Assembly (NCBI RefSeq): GCF_000247695.1
Contig: NW_004624776.1
Location: forward strand, 12,136,521-12,200,520
DNA length: 64,000 nucleotides
Origin: Heterocephalus glaber
Lineage: Eukaryota; Chordata; Mammalia; Rodentia; Bathyergidae
Direction of reading: 5' to 3'
Each line of letters starts with the position of its first letter. Positions within the stretch are counted from its first letter, which is position 1. This document shows positions 43,369 through 57,060 of this stretch, piece after piece. The translations under genes were made by a program, and so were the position numbers. A model generated the notes under the pieces. It did not search any database. It was given only the letters and a program-made list of their open reading frames with translations, and was not told the origin of the DNA.

Positions 43369-46300
43369 CTGTGGAAACAAAATAGTGTTTTTTTTCAGTA
43401 GACAGTAGTGGTTTCTTTTAAATAGAAAATACGCCAATATAACATAAATCCACCTTTTAAAAACCTGATTTATTCAAAAATTAAAACCAAATATAAGAAG
43501 TCACCAAAGTACTGTACATGTATATATATGTATATATATGTAAAGCAGTATGCAAATTTCATGAAGGCTCAAATCTGGCACTATTATTCTCCATGAGGTA
43601 AGGCTTTTCATAGCCTTTTTATTGGCCTGCTTTCACTACTATGGGGGATCTGAAAGAAACTTAATGTTGAGGTTCCTTCTCTCTATTTCAATTATATAAA
43701 ATGTTCTGTGACTTTAAGGAAAAATATATCTGTAAAAAAATCATTTAATATAAAGTAGCAAATTAATTACAGGCAAGGAATCATCTGATATCCTTTTATG
43801 GAAACTGTCAAGTATGTATTTATGTTTAAATAAGTACAGAGCAATTTTATAGTCTTTCATAAGTAAATCAGTAAAGTAATAGGAATTTTTTATGACACAA
43901 ATGGTTTTGAGGTTTTTATTTTTACATAGTTAAAACTTAAAGTGCAATTTTATCAAAGTATTATTCTAAAATATACCAGATAAATTGTCACCTACAACCT
44001 GTTATGATAATATCTTCAACTGTAGTGTATTAAGAGTTGCTACTTTCTTGGGCAGAACTAAGAGGAGGGAGGGAGGGAAGGGGAGAGAGGAAAAGGAAGA
44101 GAGAGATCTTTGGTTTTCTCTCCAAACCGTGCTTACTATACTATCCTATCTATTCTATCTAATTTTAATTCTTCCAATCTGTTAAATAAAGTGAAGCTAG
44201 ATTAGAATGTCTCTTCAATTACTGATTAAAACAACCCTGAAGTCAAATTAAAGATTTTAATGAAAGCTGTTTACAGTGGTAACCATTTCACAGGCTTCCC
44301 CAACCACATTTAGGGATGCTTCCTATGCTATTACTTATAATCTATAGTATATTATTCTACTAACTACCAAAGATCCAAATTACTTTTTTATAACCAGCAC
44401 AAAAATATTTTCCTGAAATAGTAATAAAGAGCTCAGAGGTTAAAAATTCCTACAATTTTAAAGTTAAAGAAAGTAGGCATCAGAGATTAAATAAATTGCC
44501 CTAAGTATACTCAGCAAGACTGGGGGCAGGCTGCAGAATCTACTGTCTCATGACAGCCCAGAGACCCTGTCCCAGTACATCATACTGAAAATAATTTTAT
44601 GTAGCAAGTTTTTGATTTAACATGTATTGCTGTAAGGTTTTATTCAAGGAAGAAATTCCAGAATCTCTATCATAACCACACACACACATTCTTGATCACT
44701 GGTGGTAACTGGCTAAGTACCAAAAGGTAAGAATAGCACTAACAATAGTCCCCGTGAGTTACACTCAGGTGCTGCCCAGACAGATAAAATTGCTTTTGAG
44801 TGTGTGTTAATCAACACTGGGGTAGTCTCTGCAGCTTCCAAGGGTCCAAGTTATTTCAAAAGTAAGCCAGATTTCTGAGATAGTGCAAAATGCTGAAGGA
44901 GAAGGCAGTATTGCTATTTGGCTAGGGGGAAAAGCTTCTCAGCTCAGATGGGGGCTGGCTCTGAACAACACTTTCATGTCTATGCTAGAATTTTCTCCCC
45001 TTAGCCAAACCCCTCTTAAATGCACTCCTCCCCTTAACTTCATTTTGAATCTCTTTACACCAACTCTATCTTCTGTACCACTGCCAGGGTTATCTAAAAA
45101 AAAGTATGATTACATCACTGTCTCAAACAGAACCTTCTACAGTAACATGGAAAATTATTACAAGATTAGGAAAAACAGTATAACACAAATTGATATATAG
45201 ATGATGATCAGCTTTGAAGTGTCTGTAAGTAAGGATTAGAACAGAATTGTTTAAGTGATAAGGATATGGATGAGTTGTTCCAAAAATTTATTTGAATATT
45301 TTCGCTATGCTTTATGACTATAACTAAAGTATTATTTCATCTTTGATCAGTCCCTCCCTGCATCTTAAGAAGATCCATTCCTTGCAATGGGATACAGGTC
45401 ACTTGCCAGCTGGTTCCCACTATCTCCAGCACCACCCTCCCCTCCTTCCCACTGCTTCTGCCCACGTACACCTTTCTGGCTTCTTTAACTAAATCATGAC
45501 CTCCTTTCACACCATGTCATTGTTATATCATGTCCCAAAGGTCTTTTGCTTTGCACTAAATGACAAAATTTGATGGCCCCTTAATGACAGAACAGATTAA
45601 AACACCCTGAATATAAACAATTCATACCATGATGTTGCATGTAGTTAAAAGTTTAAGTCCCTTTACCATTCATCCCTCTACCACATCTCACTCTACCCTA
45701 TTCCATATCCCAGTACTTTCTACAGAGCTGATTAATGCGTTTACTGTGATGGATTTTTCTAGAATTTCAGTGTTCAATCTAAAAAAAAAAAAAAATCTCT
45801 GCATCTTGCAAACAACACATACACAGATGCATCTCTCTTGCTTCTATTTTAGATGAAGTGGAAAAGATTTCTCTTACTTTCTTGGAACACACTTTCTTAC
45901 TCACTTGGCAGCTGGGCCCAGATCTAAGAAATCCTGGGATGGGTGTAATAGGCCAGTCCGGCACTAGGCAAAGTGGGAAAACTGTGGCTTTTCACTCCAG
46001 ATTCTCTTCATTCTAGACTTACTGGTCTAATTAAATTCCAAATCTGGGTTTGAGCACTGTTGAGGAATAAACAGATTCTGTCAGAATCTGACATGGTATT
46101 AAGAGTGTAGGCCCAAGCTCCAGTAAGTAAAAAATTTCTTTGCTTGGCAGCTATTACCTAGTGCATGATCTAAAACAGGTCTTGAGGCTGAAAGTCAACT
46201 AACCAGCAACTCAGTTTTCTCTCAACAAGGTCCTACTTCTAAGTGAAGTTAAAATTCAGTTTGGACATGATATATTTATAAAAGAAAATGACTCTAAGTT

Positions 46301-49000
46301 TTGTTTTAATAACACTATTTATAAATAAGGGATCCCTCTTCATGTTATTTCCCCTGGTAACATTTCATACATTTTAGAGCATTGCAGTCTGATTTAGTAG
46401 ACAAATCTCTTTTTCTGAAATATAATGGAAATCAAGAGAAAAAGGCAGGAAAGGCCCTAGTGATTATGACTACTCTTATCAGTATTTGTGCTGCTGCTTA
46501 GTAGTAAGGGAGGTTTCAGAAGACTTGATAATTTTTTCAGTATTTAATGCCATATTCAAACAATATTAGCCAAGGAAATTAATTTAAGGGTTTCTTTCTT
46601 TGTATATCACAGCAGAATTTGGTAGAAGTAGTTTTTAGCTCTAGAGCTAAAACTTGCCAGTGTTAACAACTGAAGCAATTAATCATAACCATAGCTTTGG
46701 TAAATAATATTTTGGTTTTTTTATATGCTATCAAATACAATCACCTTGAAAGAATTCTGCTGTGACATTCTGATGAGACATACATTTTACTAAACTGTAC
46801 TTGCTGCTAAGGAGACCATCAGTCCAGTATAACTTAAAAGTATAACACCATGGCAGCATCTTCACGTATAGGTATGTTAGCACAGAAACAACTATAGAAC
46901 ATGCATTACAGACTACAGAATATGCACTACTGCCTAATATAAACCAGTAAGATATTACTGTCTGAGGATAAGGTGTACTTCTTACTGTTTTATTTCTCAT
47001 GTGTGTTGCGGGGGGGGGGGGATCTAACTCTGTAATGAAAGAACATGACTTGTTCTACAGTCTGATGGCTTCTTTTTCTGCTGCTGTGCTCACAAAAAAC
47101 TCACTGGTATTTCCTAAAGCAGATGTTTGTATCGCAGAGGTAACCACTCTTACAGGAGGCTCATGTTCTCCAGAGTTTATGTGAGGGAGAATGGCACTCA
47201 GCAGGGATAGTAAATTGGTTTCATTTTTAGGGGGCAACTCTGATGGAAAAGCAAGGACTATAGAGAGTTCAAACTAGAGAAAGTCTGGCTGATTATTTAT
47301 CACAGCTATCTGACATTGACATGGAAATAGAGAATGGTGACATGCCTGTCGAGTTCACTGGACGAACTTTATTCTTAGAGATGAAATGGATCTTCATGTT
47401 TACTAATGGGGCAGAATGGAGACTTTTAGTCAACAGAAAAATTTGATTCTTCATGGATCTACCTATGAAAAAAGACAACAATTCATAAAAAAATCACAGT
47501 CAGGGCTTTTCTTTGAGATTTGTCCAGAATTAAACCTTCACATATATTGTAAATAACACAGCCTAGTGGAAAACTGTTTAGTCACTGATGACTTTGAGTT
47601 TGGTTATGAATCATTTTGTACAGGTTCAGTATTCTTTAGCTGAATGGCTTGGAACCAGAAGTATTTCAGATTTTGGGCTTTAGTTTGGATTTTGGAGTAT
47701 AAGCATATACATATACACACAGACATATATACATGTATATATATGTATATATACATATAATGAGATTATTTTTGGAATGGGACCAAAGTCTTAACATGAA
47801 ATTTACTTACGTTCCATATACATACAGCCTGAAGGTGATCTTATACAATATTTTTAAGAATCTCATACATAAAAAAAAGGGTTGTAGTGTGGAATTTTCT
47901 AGTTATGGTACTATGCTGGTACTGAAAAAAAGTTTTAAATTTTGAAGTGTTTCAGATTTTGGACTTCTGAATGAGGGATGCTCAACCTGTACTAAAATAC
48001 ATACTGAAAGAACTAATTCTCTCTCTCTCTCTTTCTCACACACACAAACACACATACATCAGAAGTCCTATGAGAGTCAGAAGCAAGCAGCAAAGTCTTA
48101 AATGTACACATATTAGGTAATTTAAAAAGAAGCAGTATTAATGAAATCTTTTAAAAAGTTAGATTATAGATAAAAATTCAGTAAATGTGGTCTGGAAGAT
48201 ATTTTCATGATACAGTTTTTCACTTTTTCTTCAAGGCTTAGAAGTCTTTCCTTCTAATACTAAACTTAATTCAGAATTACTGGTGATGATCTTTAAATTG
48301 AAGGAAACATTATCAGTTTTCAATAAAATTTCTGGCCTTTCATTTAAAATTTAAAAGGAAAAAAACATAAAGAAGAATTCTCAACCATTTCTATCTGCTT
48401 CATAAGAACAACATGGACATTACTGGTAACATTCTATTCTCTACAGCAAACAGTTCAGATATTATACATTCATTCATATAATTACTGAATTAAGAGGCAC
48501 TGAGAAACTAGATAGCCAGTTCCTGCCCTCAAACAGGTCACAGTCTAAATCAAATGGGTGGGGTCAATCCAGGTAAGAGTATCAGGGATCTGACTATTGG
48601 AATGTAAAGGACAAGGCAGGTGTCCCAAGGACTCATGGAATACATACCTGGGCTTGCATTAGGGTACAAAAGTAATAGAGTATACCACACACTGATAAAA
48701 ATCATAGGATACTGACTAATTTTGACTTATATAAGAAGTCCTCTTTTAGGGGGAATGGAATGAGGTTCTTTGTCATCTTCAAAGCAAATTCAGGTATTTA
48801 ACAAAATAATAACTTCATAGGAGTCCTAGTGCTACTAACAGATTATTTTATTTTAATAACTCCCTCATACTTTCCTCAAATTCACCATAAAACATCTATT
48901 TTTTCATTTCATGTACTTATCAAGTACTACAAAGTTAAACTAAAATGGGCTTTCACTAAATTGTATCACCAAAACATTTAAAATAATAAACATGGATCAT
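43369..49000. other. CDK8 intron 4, proximal stretch
   Basis: No exon-like sequence was found. Holds TA/TG microsatellites at 43517-43541 and 47704-47760, a purine-rich run at 44062-44108, L2-like traces around 45040-45580, and a poly-G run at 47010-47021. The rest is AT-rich without recognised features. Confidence 0.5.
47010..47021. repeat. Poly-G run (12 bases)
   Basis: Twelve consecutive G; a possible G-rich structural or error-prone site in intron 4. Confidence 0.95.
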
Positions 49001-49009
49001 ATTACTACT

Positions 49010-49500
49010 TTAAAGCTGCTATCTTTAACTCTTCTACATTGTTGGTAAGAATGTAAATTAGTACAACCAGTTTGCATTCAGAAATCAGTAGGAAGATTCC
49101 TCAAAAAAATAAAGATAGAAATTCCATTTGACACAGCTATCCCCATTCTAGGTATTTTCCCAAGAGTTAAAATCATCATATTACAGAGGCACATGCATAC
49201 CCATGTTAATAGCAATTTCTAATAGCTGGATCTTGGAAACAGCATATATTTCCATCAACAGATGAACGGCTAAGGAAAATGTGGTATTTATACACAATGG
49301 AGTACTACACTGCCATAAAGATAAACTAAAGGCTTTCAGAAATAAATGATGCAACTTGAGACTATAAGGTTAAGAAAAATAAGTTAGATACACAAGCTCA
49401 AATATCACATGGTTTCTCTTAAATGAGAAAACACTATATATACACAGAGCAAAACAGAAGGGCAATATATAAGAAACAGGGAGAGGTTCAAATACTTCCC
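49010..49500 (+). mobile_element. 5'-truncated L1, 3' end
   Basis: Contains the L1 ORF2 end hallmarks 'tgtggtatttatacacaatg', 'gagtactacactgccataaa' and 'agctggatcttggaaacagc'. Diverged, with no open ORF2. Confidence 0.75.
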
Positions 49501-49883
49501 CAAATTACACATACCGTTGTTTCAAAAACATTTTAATATATATGCTAATTTGTTTCATTTATGCTACTAGCTTATCTTACTTCATTGAAAAAAAAGTCCT
49601 GTGCTATTATTTGTTTGTTTCTTCTTTGTAAGAATCTTTTTGGTTTATGTCTTGTACTGTAAGTAACTACGATGAAGACAACAATTGTTTATTAACTATT
49701 GTTACTCTTGTTTTGTTATGAAATTTTGTTTTATTATTTCATAAAATAAAGACTGATATCTTTAAAATCCATAGGCTTTGAGTTTTTAATTTAAAAAGTC
49801 TTGGCTGTTTATTTTAGGCAATTGAGGAACAACATTAATAGTTATGCTAAAAGATCAATATGAAATTATCATTTTCACTAAAG

Positions 49884-49980
49884 CAAAAATCATTTGGGCT
49901 GGGAATGTAGCTCAGTGGGACAGCACCTACCTGGCAAGGTCCTGAGTTAGATTCCCCGTACCGCCCCCCAAAAATCATTT
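49884..49980 (+). mobile_element. ID-type SINE with target-site duplication
   Basis: 'gggctgggaatgtagctcag' start, a B-box-like 'gagttagattcccc' and a short tail. Flanked by 'aaaaatcattt' on both sides (about 49885-49895 and 49970-49980). Its middle is shortened compared with the other copies. Confidence 0.88.
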
Positions 49981-51175
49981 ACTTACTACTTGAGAGCCTA
50001 GCACAGCAACATTCACTTCAGGAACAAGGGAACGTGGGTACAGACAGCAGAAACTGCATAGCAGTCAAAATATAATTTAAGTTTCCAGGCACAGATATTA
50101 GCTTATTTGTCTCTGATAAAGAATGTGTGTGCACATACAGTATTAAGATATATTTATATATTTTCTAGAAATGTATTAATTAATTGCACTTTTTGTAAAG
50201 CTGCCAACTTTTACAACACAGTTCTAACAAACTCTAATACAGTCAAATAAGAAAGAAAAGGTAATGGTTACTGAACAACATTAAGGAAACCAATGCATCT
50301 TAGAAGAAAAGTATTAAGGGGCAGACAATATTAAAACACTTTGACTTTTAAAATAGATTCCATTTTCTTGCATTATGAGTTTAATCTAACTTATTAAAAA
50401 TAAGTTTATATTCAAATGTAAAATTACCATAACACTTAAACATTTTATGTGTTTGATATTTATAACAGTAAGCAGATATGTTATTTTGTGTTGTCTTCCC
50501 AAATATTCATTCCTTGACAAATCCAGATGTGTGTATATTATTTTTACTAACTATATTATATTCCTCTATTAACAAAACAGGTGGTTGTGCCAGTCCCAGC
50601 CTCCATTTTTGGTACTAATCATAATGATGCTTACTATTGTCATTCTTTGTTAAATTATATTTCTTCCAACCTCTCAAACCCCTGACACATATACCAGGTA
50701 ATTTTGCTGATATTAAAATCTCAAAAGAAGATTATGAAGTCAAATAATGTCAACAGTATCACTATTCTAAAACTAGACTTTCTGTGTTTTATTTTCTAAA
50801 TTTCAAACGTAATATGTACATGTTCAAAGGCTAAAACTTATAAAATGAAGCCCACAAAATAAAAAAATCATCCATAATCTTTAAACAAATAGATGACTAC
50901 TATAAACATTTTGAAACTTATGGGTTTTTTTCCTTCCATATAAAATTAACTTAATAAAGGGTTTGGAATGTAGCATGTGATAAGTAAAGTGCCCTGGGAT
51001 CTCTACTATTCCCCAGTAATTCCCCAAAACCTTAAAACACATACACCCAACTACAAATATAGTTAAGATTCTCACTTAAAATTATTCCTCTTCTATGGAT
51101 TCACCATAATTATGTAACTCATCTCCTATTAAAACAATTTAGGTTGGCCCTAGTTCCTTAATTAAAATACTGTGT
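49981..51175. other. CDK8 intron 4 stretch
   Basis: AT-rich, no recognised feature. The minus-strand frame at 50881-51075 resembles nothing that I know. Confidence 0.4.
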
Positions 51176-51192
51176 AAGATAAACATTTTTTT

Positions 51193-51219
51193 TAGTATAT
51201 GTGCTGCTGAAGCAAGCAC
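51193..51219 (-). pseudogene. Truncated U6 snRNA retropseudogene
   Basis: The minus strand reads the first 27 nt of U6 snRNA, starting gtgcttgcttcagcagcaca; 25 of 27 bases match and both differences are C-to-T or G-to-A changes at CpG sites. It is cut off just after ACTA(AA). The direct repeat 'aagataaacattttt' flanks it at 51176-51190 and 51220-51234, the mark of L1-mediated insertion. Too short to be functional. Confidence 0.85.
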
Positions 51220-51239
51220 AAGATAAACATTTTTGTATA

Positions 51240-52925
51240 TATCTACGATAAATTTCTAAAAACTCAAATTTCTGTGTAAAAATTATAAACATTTTTAAGG
51301 TTTTTGGATACAAATTAACAAACTTTGCCCATGAAAGAAAAACTGAAGCATTACTTTGATGAATTCAACATCTTTTATAAAGGTATACTTTGAAATATGA
51401 TAAAACCAATCTGCAAACCCTAAAGCAATATACATCTATATCATAGATCCAACATCGTAAGATTGTATAATTTTTATTGGCTTGATATTTTAATATTGTA
51501 CTAACTTAAATATTTTAATTTGCATATCTTTCATTGGCTAATCATGACTTATTCACGGTGGTTTTATGCTTTTGTGAAGGCTTTGGTTATTGTTTACACA
51601 TTCAAATCAATTCCCTATATTCTAGATAGTAAAGATGTATTTGATTACATTGGCATTTGTTGAACTTGCTACTTTTCTCTTGCAACTAATATATTTCATA
51701 CTCTTTAAAAGTATTTTACTAGTGCTTTTATATTTAGCTTATCCATTATATCTTTACTGATAGCTGTCACTTCTTAGGTATTTCCCTTGGGCTGTACTTG
51801 GACTACATATGCTAATTTTCTTATACACATTTTACATCCTGTGGTGGGATTTACTATAGGTTAAGATATAAATAATACTTTTTTATTACAGGCCCAAAAA
51901 TTCTTCTCCCTACTGACAATAATGATCTCCTCACTTACTGTGAAATGACTTGTGGTTCACCATAGAACAAGTTCTCACAATAGTGAAAATCTATTCACAC
52001 AATATTTACCACTTCTGGTACTTTTTTAAAACACACTTTTTTTTTTCCTTCTAGAATATAATATATACTTTTGTAAGAAAGTTAATTTTTAATACAATTA
52101 AGAAAATACAATTAGTCTTCCAGATTCAACCACATTTTTGGGTATATTTTCTTTCTTCTTTTGATATGATTTTTACACAATATTTTATTTCAACTATTTT
52201 GTGATTGGCTTTTAAACTTACCTTTATAACATTACTATTTAAACTTATAAAATATTTTTAAATGACTATACAACAGCTTATCTTTTCTAGATATGTACAA
52301 TACTTTGCTCGACTATTCTGTAGGTGTTAGACAGGTAAATGTTTTCCAATTAGTCATTACCGTTAATTCTATGACAGCCTTTTCAACTTATTTATAATAT
52401 GCTTAAAGGAGTTTATAAAAAGAATGCTAGATTAAAAAGACTAAATATTATTTTTAAAGTTCTTGGTAACCTTACTTTTCCGACAGTCTGTCATTTACGT
52501 CACAGCAGTTACTGTTAACTCACACAGAGGGCATGTGATTCATCAGGCACTGTCTTGGCCATGTAATAGATAGTAGGTAACAAAACAGGTACAATTTATG
52601 TGATCTATTATTTCTTTTCCTCATGTTACAAGTTTTTCTGGTTTTTATATGCCTTTCAAACAGGTGACTTCAAGCTATATATTTCTGCCTACTGGTACAA
52701 TGCGAAAGAATTCTAATACTGGGACATGTCTTTCAATTTGTAATGGATGCATCTTTAACATGAATCTCTTGTACATTCAATCTCTGTGTCACATGGCACA
52801 TTTTTCAACTGATCACATCTAACAGTTAAAAATATTTAATTCTGCTTTTATTTCCACTTTTATTTTGTGTTCTAAGATACTACTGTAGAATTTGTTCTTT
52901 TGTTAATACCATCTATATCTTTATC
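51240..52925. other. CDK8 intron 4 stretch
   Basis: Very AT-rich. Some parts (around 51500-52400) have the T-rich look of an old antisense L1, but I cannot assign them firmly. No gene seen. Confidence 0.35.
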
Positions 52926-52929
52926 TTCT

Positions 52930-53345
52930 AGTATAAACTTTTTTTAATTCATTAAGTTTATTGGTACATTTTAGATATACAATAGGATGACATTCATCAT
53001 TGGGAATTTGTAACTTTACACGATATATCTTGGCTCTTATTTTCTTCCCCATTCCCCTGCCCTCCCCTCAACCCTTCCACCCCTCCCTATTTACAAAGAC
53101 CCTGTTTCCGTTTTTTCGTTTTCTTTTCTTTTTTTCTGTCCCTTCTTTCCTTTCCCTTACACTTCCTGCTCCTGTTTCCCCTTCCCCTTCCTCTTTGGAC
53201 CTTTTCTTCCTATTTCACATTACTTATTATGTATTTTGAGCCTCATTTACAGTTTCACACTAGAGAAACGATTCGGTATTTACACATGTGTGTCCTATTT
53301 ATTTCACTTAAGAGTATGTCAGGCATCTGTTTTTAATGGATAGTT
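52930..53345 (-). mobile_element. 5'-truncated L1 3' end, minus strand
   Basis: The reverse complement matches the L1 3'UTR type at 26870-27325: 'taagtttattggtacatttt' at the tail side, a C/T-rich block at 53045-53200, then 'cacatgtgtgtcctatttat' at the ORF2 side. The + strand frame 53000-53239 is a by-product. Confidence 0.75.
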
Positions 53346-54515
53346 AAGTTGAAAAAGAGACACTTATATAGCCCTAAATTCCAAGTAACTCTATACTGCT
53401 TTCTCTGCAATTTTTGCTCATTATTTTGAAAATTTTGTCATAATCTGATAGAAAAATAATAAAGAACTTCTTTCTTTTTATACAACTGCCAAACTGAATT
53501 GATAATGAATTCTTCGCTATATTTTCACTGTTAATCCTATTTTATAGGTTTCAATCTTCTGAAATAAAATATACTTCATTTGATACTATGTAACTTCTTT
53601 TCCAATATCCCAACAGACACATGAGATCTTTAGACCAATGACAGTTATCCAACCTTCTTCTCCTTCTATATGTTTCAGGAATATGATAGACTTCTTTAGA
53701 AGATAAGGAAATACAATTAAACAGTTAAGAAAAAGGTAAGAAAGAAAAATCAGGGATGCCAAGTTATTAACTGTGTAAGTTTTAACCTCCAGTTCATTTA
53801 TAAAATGTAAGTAAAAATAATAATGACCTAATGTTGCGGGAATTGTGACTAATGCACATTCTATAATGCTTGATACATAGAAAGTCCTAAATATGGTATA
53901 ATGGGAATCAAAAATGTCAGTTATCACTCCAATTTGTTAATAATTCAGTATACAATTATTCTTAAGTAAATACTTTCAAGGGTGGGTGGTGAGACACAGG
54001 CATGACTAGATACCCCACCCAAGATGTACTTTCTACTATCTATAAGATGACTTTAATTGCTTTTATCTCCTATCTAGCTTTTAGTCTATTTATGCCTTTC
54101 ACAGATTAAAAGACTTTATTAGCAATAGTTAAAATAACAAAAATATACATTCTTATGGTAAAGTAATACAATATAAACAGGATAAAGAAAATAAAATTTA
54201 CCTGACACTTCACTTTACAGGCTTAAATAATAATCAACATTCTGTTGGACAGAGCTCAAGATTTCTCAAAATAAACAGTGAAAACATGCACACTAGTTAA
54301 TAGTTGGATAGTATTACTACATTTATCCTATTTTATTAACCAATCCCTTATCTTGACAATTTAAGTTATTTCTGGACCTGAACTGTTCCAGAACATAGTT
54401 AAATAATAATGGTGACAAGTATGTTGGAATAATAATAGCTGCAGAATTGGGATATGGGACAGGCTAAGGGATATGCACTTTTCATTCTTATTATATTTTA
54501 TTAAAGCTTGCAACA
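53346..54515. other. CDK8 intron 4 stretch
   Basis: AT-rich. A minus-strand frame of 113 residues (53927-53586) is hydrophobic and has no similarity that I can recognise; it lacks any sign of being an exon. Confidence 0.4.
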
Positions 54516-54519
54516 AGAA

Positions 54520-54705
54520 GCTGGATTTGGTGGTGTGCACTTATAATCCTAGCACTCAAGCAGGCTGAGGCAGAAAGATCACAAACTTGAGCCCAGACTG
54601 TGCAATTTAGTAACTTAGTAAGACTTTGCTTCAAATTTTAAAAAGGGAAGGGGCCTAGGGATGTAACTCATTGTGAAGGCCATGGATTCAAGTCCTAGTA
54701 CTGCT
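54520..54705 (+). mobile_element. B1+ID composite SINE
   Basis: The left part (54523-54635) is B1: 'ggtggtgtgcacttataatc', 'ctagcactcaagcaggctga'. The right part (54650-54702) is tRNA/ID-like: 'cctagggatgtaactcattg', 'ttcaagtcctagtactgc'. An A-rich linker joins them. This architecture resembles the B1-dID family known in some rodents. Confidence 0.7.
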
Positions 54706-56405
54706 ATGGGCCAGAGGGGAGCAACCAGAAATGAATACTGAATGCTGTCAAATATTGAATTTGTGTTACATTTACAACCATAGTGTTAGTTTCTCAGCAC
54801 TGTTAATAATAACTTTTGTTAATAGGTTTCTAAAAATCATTCCACAATCTTGAAATCCATTTTACTTAGAGTATAGCATTCTTTAACTTCTTCTGGATCT
54901 TATTTATTATTATTAATATTTTATTTTAAGATATATATGCATGAATATCTATATGTGACATGGTCTAGGATTATATGCATTATCTTTACCATGTTTTGTG
55001 CCAGTGTTATGCTTTCTTCATACAAAATTATTACAAAAAATTCTTTTTGCATACTCTGAAAGTTTTTGTAACAGAAGGTTTTCTGTTATGAATGAAAACT
55101 TTCGCATTTGTTACATTTTTTAGAGGTAGCCTTGTGACAAATGTCTTTTTTTCTTTCATAGTTACTGATCAGAAGTTTACTTGTAACTATAGACAATGCA
55201 AAATAGTAGCAAAGGAATCCAATAGTGACTGAAAAAAAGAAAACCATGCCCAAGTAGTGTTAGTCCTAGTGATGCAAGGATACTTTACATTAGAAATAAA
55301 ATAATACCTTACAAATATAACTTACCACATTAACAGATTAAGACAATAACTATAAATCATCTTGAAAGATGTAGAAAAAAGCATTTACTTAAGTTCTTAA
55401 TTTAGAAACAACGAAAGGAACATCTTTACCTTGATCTTTAACCTGATCTGTAACCAAAACTTCAAACATATAATAGTGCAACTTTAGAATTTTTGTAAAA
55501 CCAGTAATAATGTCACTTTTATTATGTGCCTCTGTAGTAGTGTGAGCTCCTAGTCGTAACTATTCAATAAGAAAAAAATGCATTTTATGGATTCCAATTT
55601 TCCCTTTCCTTTTAAAACTTTAATATTTCTGCAAATGAGATGAATCTTCTAAATTTGTGGTATAACAATGAAATTATAAGCATACTTTTCTTCTTGGTGG
55701 TGTATAAAATAGTAGTGAGCTTTTGGTTTCCCAGTCTTTGCAGTAAAAAGATTTATGTGACAAAAAAAAAAAAAAGATTTATGTGTTTAGGAAAGATTTT
55801 CAATGTACCCAGACTCCTGCGTGAAAAGCTATCGAGGAATTTTAGTTAAGAGAGTAACAAGATGTGATTCTTTTTTTAGAAGGATCATTCTGACTGTAGA
55901 TATTAGACTGAACAAACTGAAGGCCACCAGTGGGGAAGATCAGTGTGGAATTTTTGCAGTACCCCAGGAGCCTGGATAGAACGGTAATGCTGGAAATCAT
56001 GAGAAGTGAGGCCATGAAACAAGATGGGGAGTCGAAGAATTTGAACTGTGTAGAATGTAGCATTAGTATTACAGGGTAAATGAGCAGAGATTAGTGAAAT
56101 GAACAAAATGAGCCTATACCAACTAGCACTCCTGATGCCCAGTAAAGAAATTCAAATCCATACCCTAGCAACAAAATTCTAGAATCCCTGTGTTAACTGG
56201 CATCTGATTTATTATACTGATCTAGGGCTTCTAGGGTAGACAAATTTCAAAATCTCTGCTAAATTTGTCCTTCCCCTGATGGTTTCTTCTCCTGGCAGCC
56301 TCTTCTTACTGAAAATAAACACTATTATTTATTCTTCTTTGAATAAAGACACTGGCAGATGATGGAGTTCAATTGCCAATTGTGCTATATTCAAATCTGA
56401 GTAAC
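54706..56405. other. CDK8 intron 4 stretch
   Basis: AT-rich. A-runs at 55760-55774. A diverged L2-like stretch may lie at 55860-56080 ('gatcattctgactgtagata'). No gene seen. Confidence 0.4.
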
Positions 56406-56410
56406 GGGAA

Positions 56411-56505
56411 GAGGGTTTTTTTTTTTGGTACTGGGGATCTAACTCAGGACCCTGCGCTTGCAAGGCAGGCGCAGCACCACTGAGCTAAATCCACCACCCA
56501 GGAAG
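56411..56505 (-). mobile_element. ID-type SINE
   Basis: Antisense ID SINE: T-run, 'ggtactggggatctaactca' and 'accactgagctaaatcc'. The target-site duplication is unclear. Confidence 0.85.
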
Positions 56506-56619
56506 TTCTTAACTAGGTCCACGAGATACATTTTGAAGGTAGAGCTGACAATACATTTATTTATTCAATCAACTTATTTACTGTGCATCCAATATGCACT
56601 GTGATATTCTAGATAGTGA

Positions 56620-57060
56620 TGACACAGCAGTAAATGTTGGAAATGAGCTCCCAGACTTAATTTGTTGGTGCAGACACCAAGAAATCTCACAAGGGTACAA
56701 GCTTGAGGTGACAGGCCAGCAGGACAAAGGAGGGTTGCCCCTTTTATCCTTAACAGGAGGAACAGGTGATCTTTTTCCCATTGGTTGGTTTGGAGGTTCA
56801 CAACCTATCCGATTGGCTAATTCATATGGCACTAGCAGATTCTGAGGGGAGAGCAGAGCAGAGCGCAGAGGGAGATGTAGAGAATCTTTGGCCCATGATA
56901 AGCTATCTTTGGTTTATAGCTGTGTTCCCAGGATTGGAACTGAGCAAGCATTTTCTTTAACTTATGTGTGTTCGGGAAGGGATATCTAGGATGGGCTAGA
57001 GTCCAAAATGGAGTCATTCCTGTTTGACAGAAAAGACAGAACTTACTGTTTCCCATATAA
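56620..57060. mobile_element. Possible LTR fragment
   Basis: A moderately GC-rich block unlike its surroundings, with LTR-like phrases such as 'cccattggttggtttggagg' and 'gagagcagagcagagcgcag'. Open frames occur on both strands, which is common for such LTRs. The family and ends are not resolved; the orientation is uncertain. Confidence 0.35.

Noticed and set aside
53586..53927. 113-residue minus-strand open frame in intron 4
   Set aside because: Hydrophobic AT-rich translation with no familiar motif, no splice context and no conservation evidence; such lengths occur by chance.
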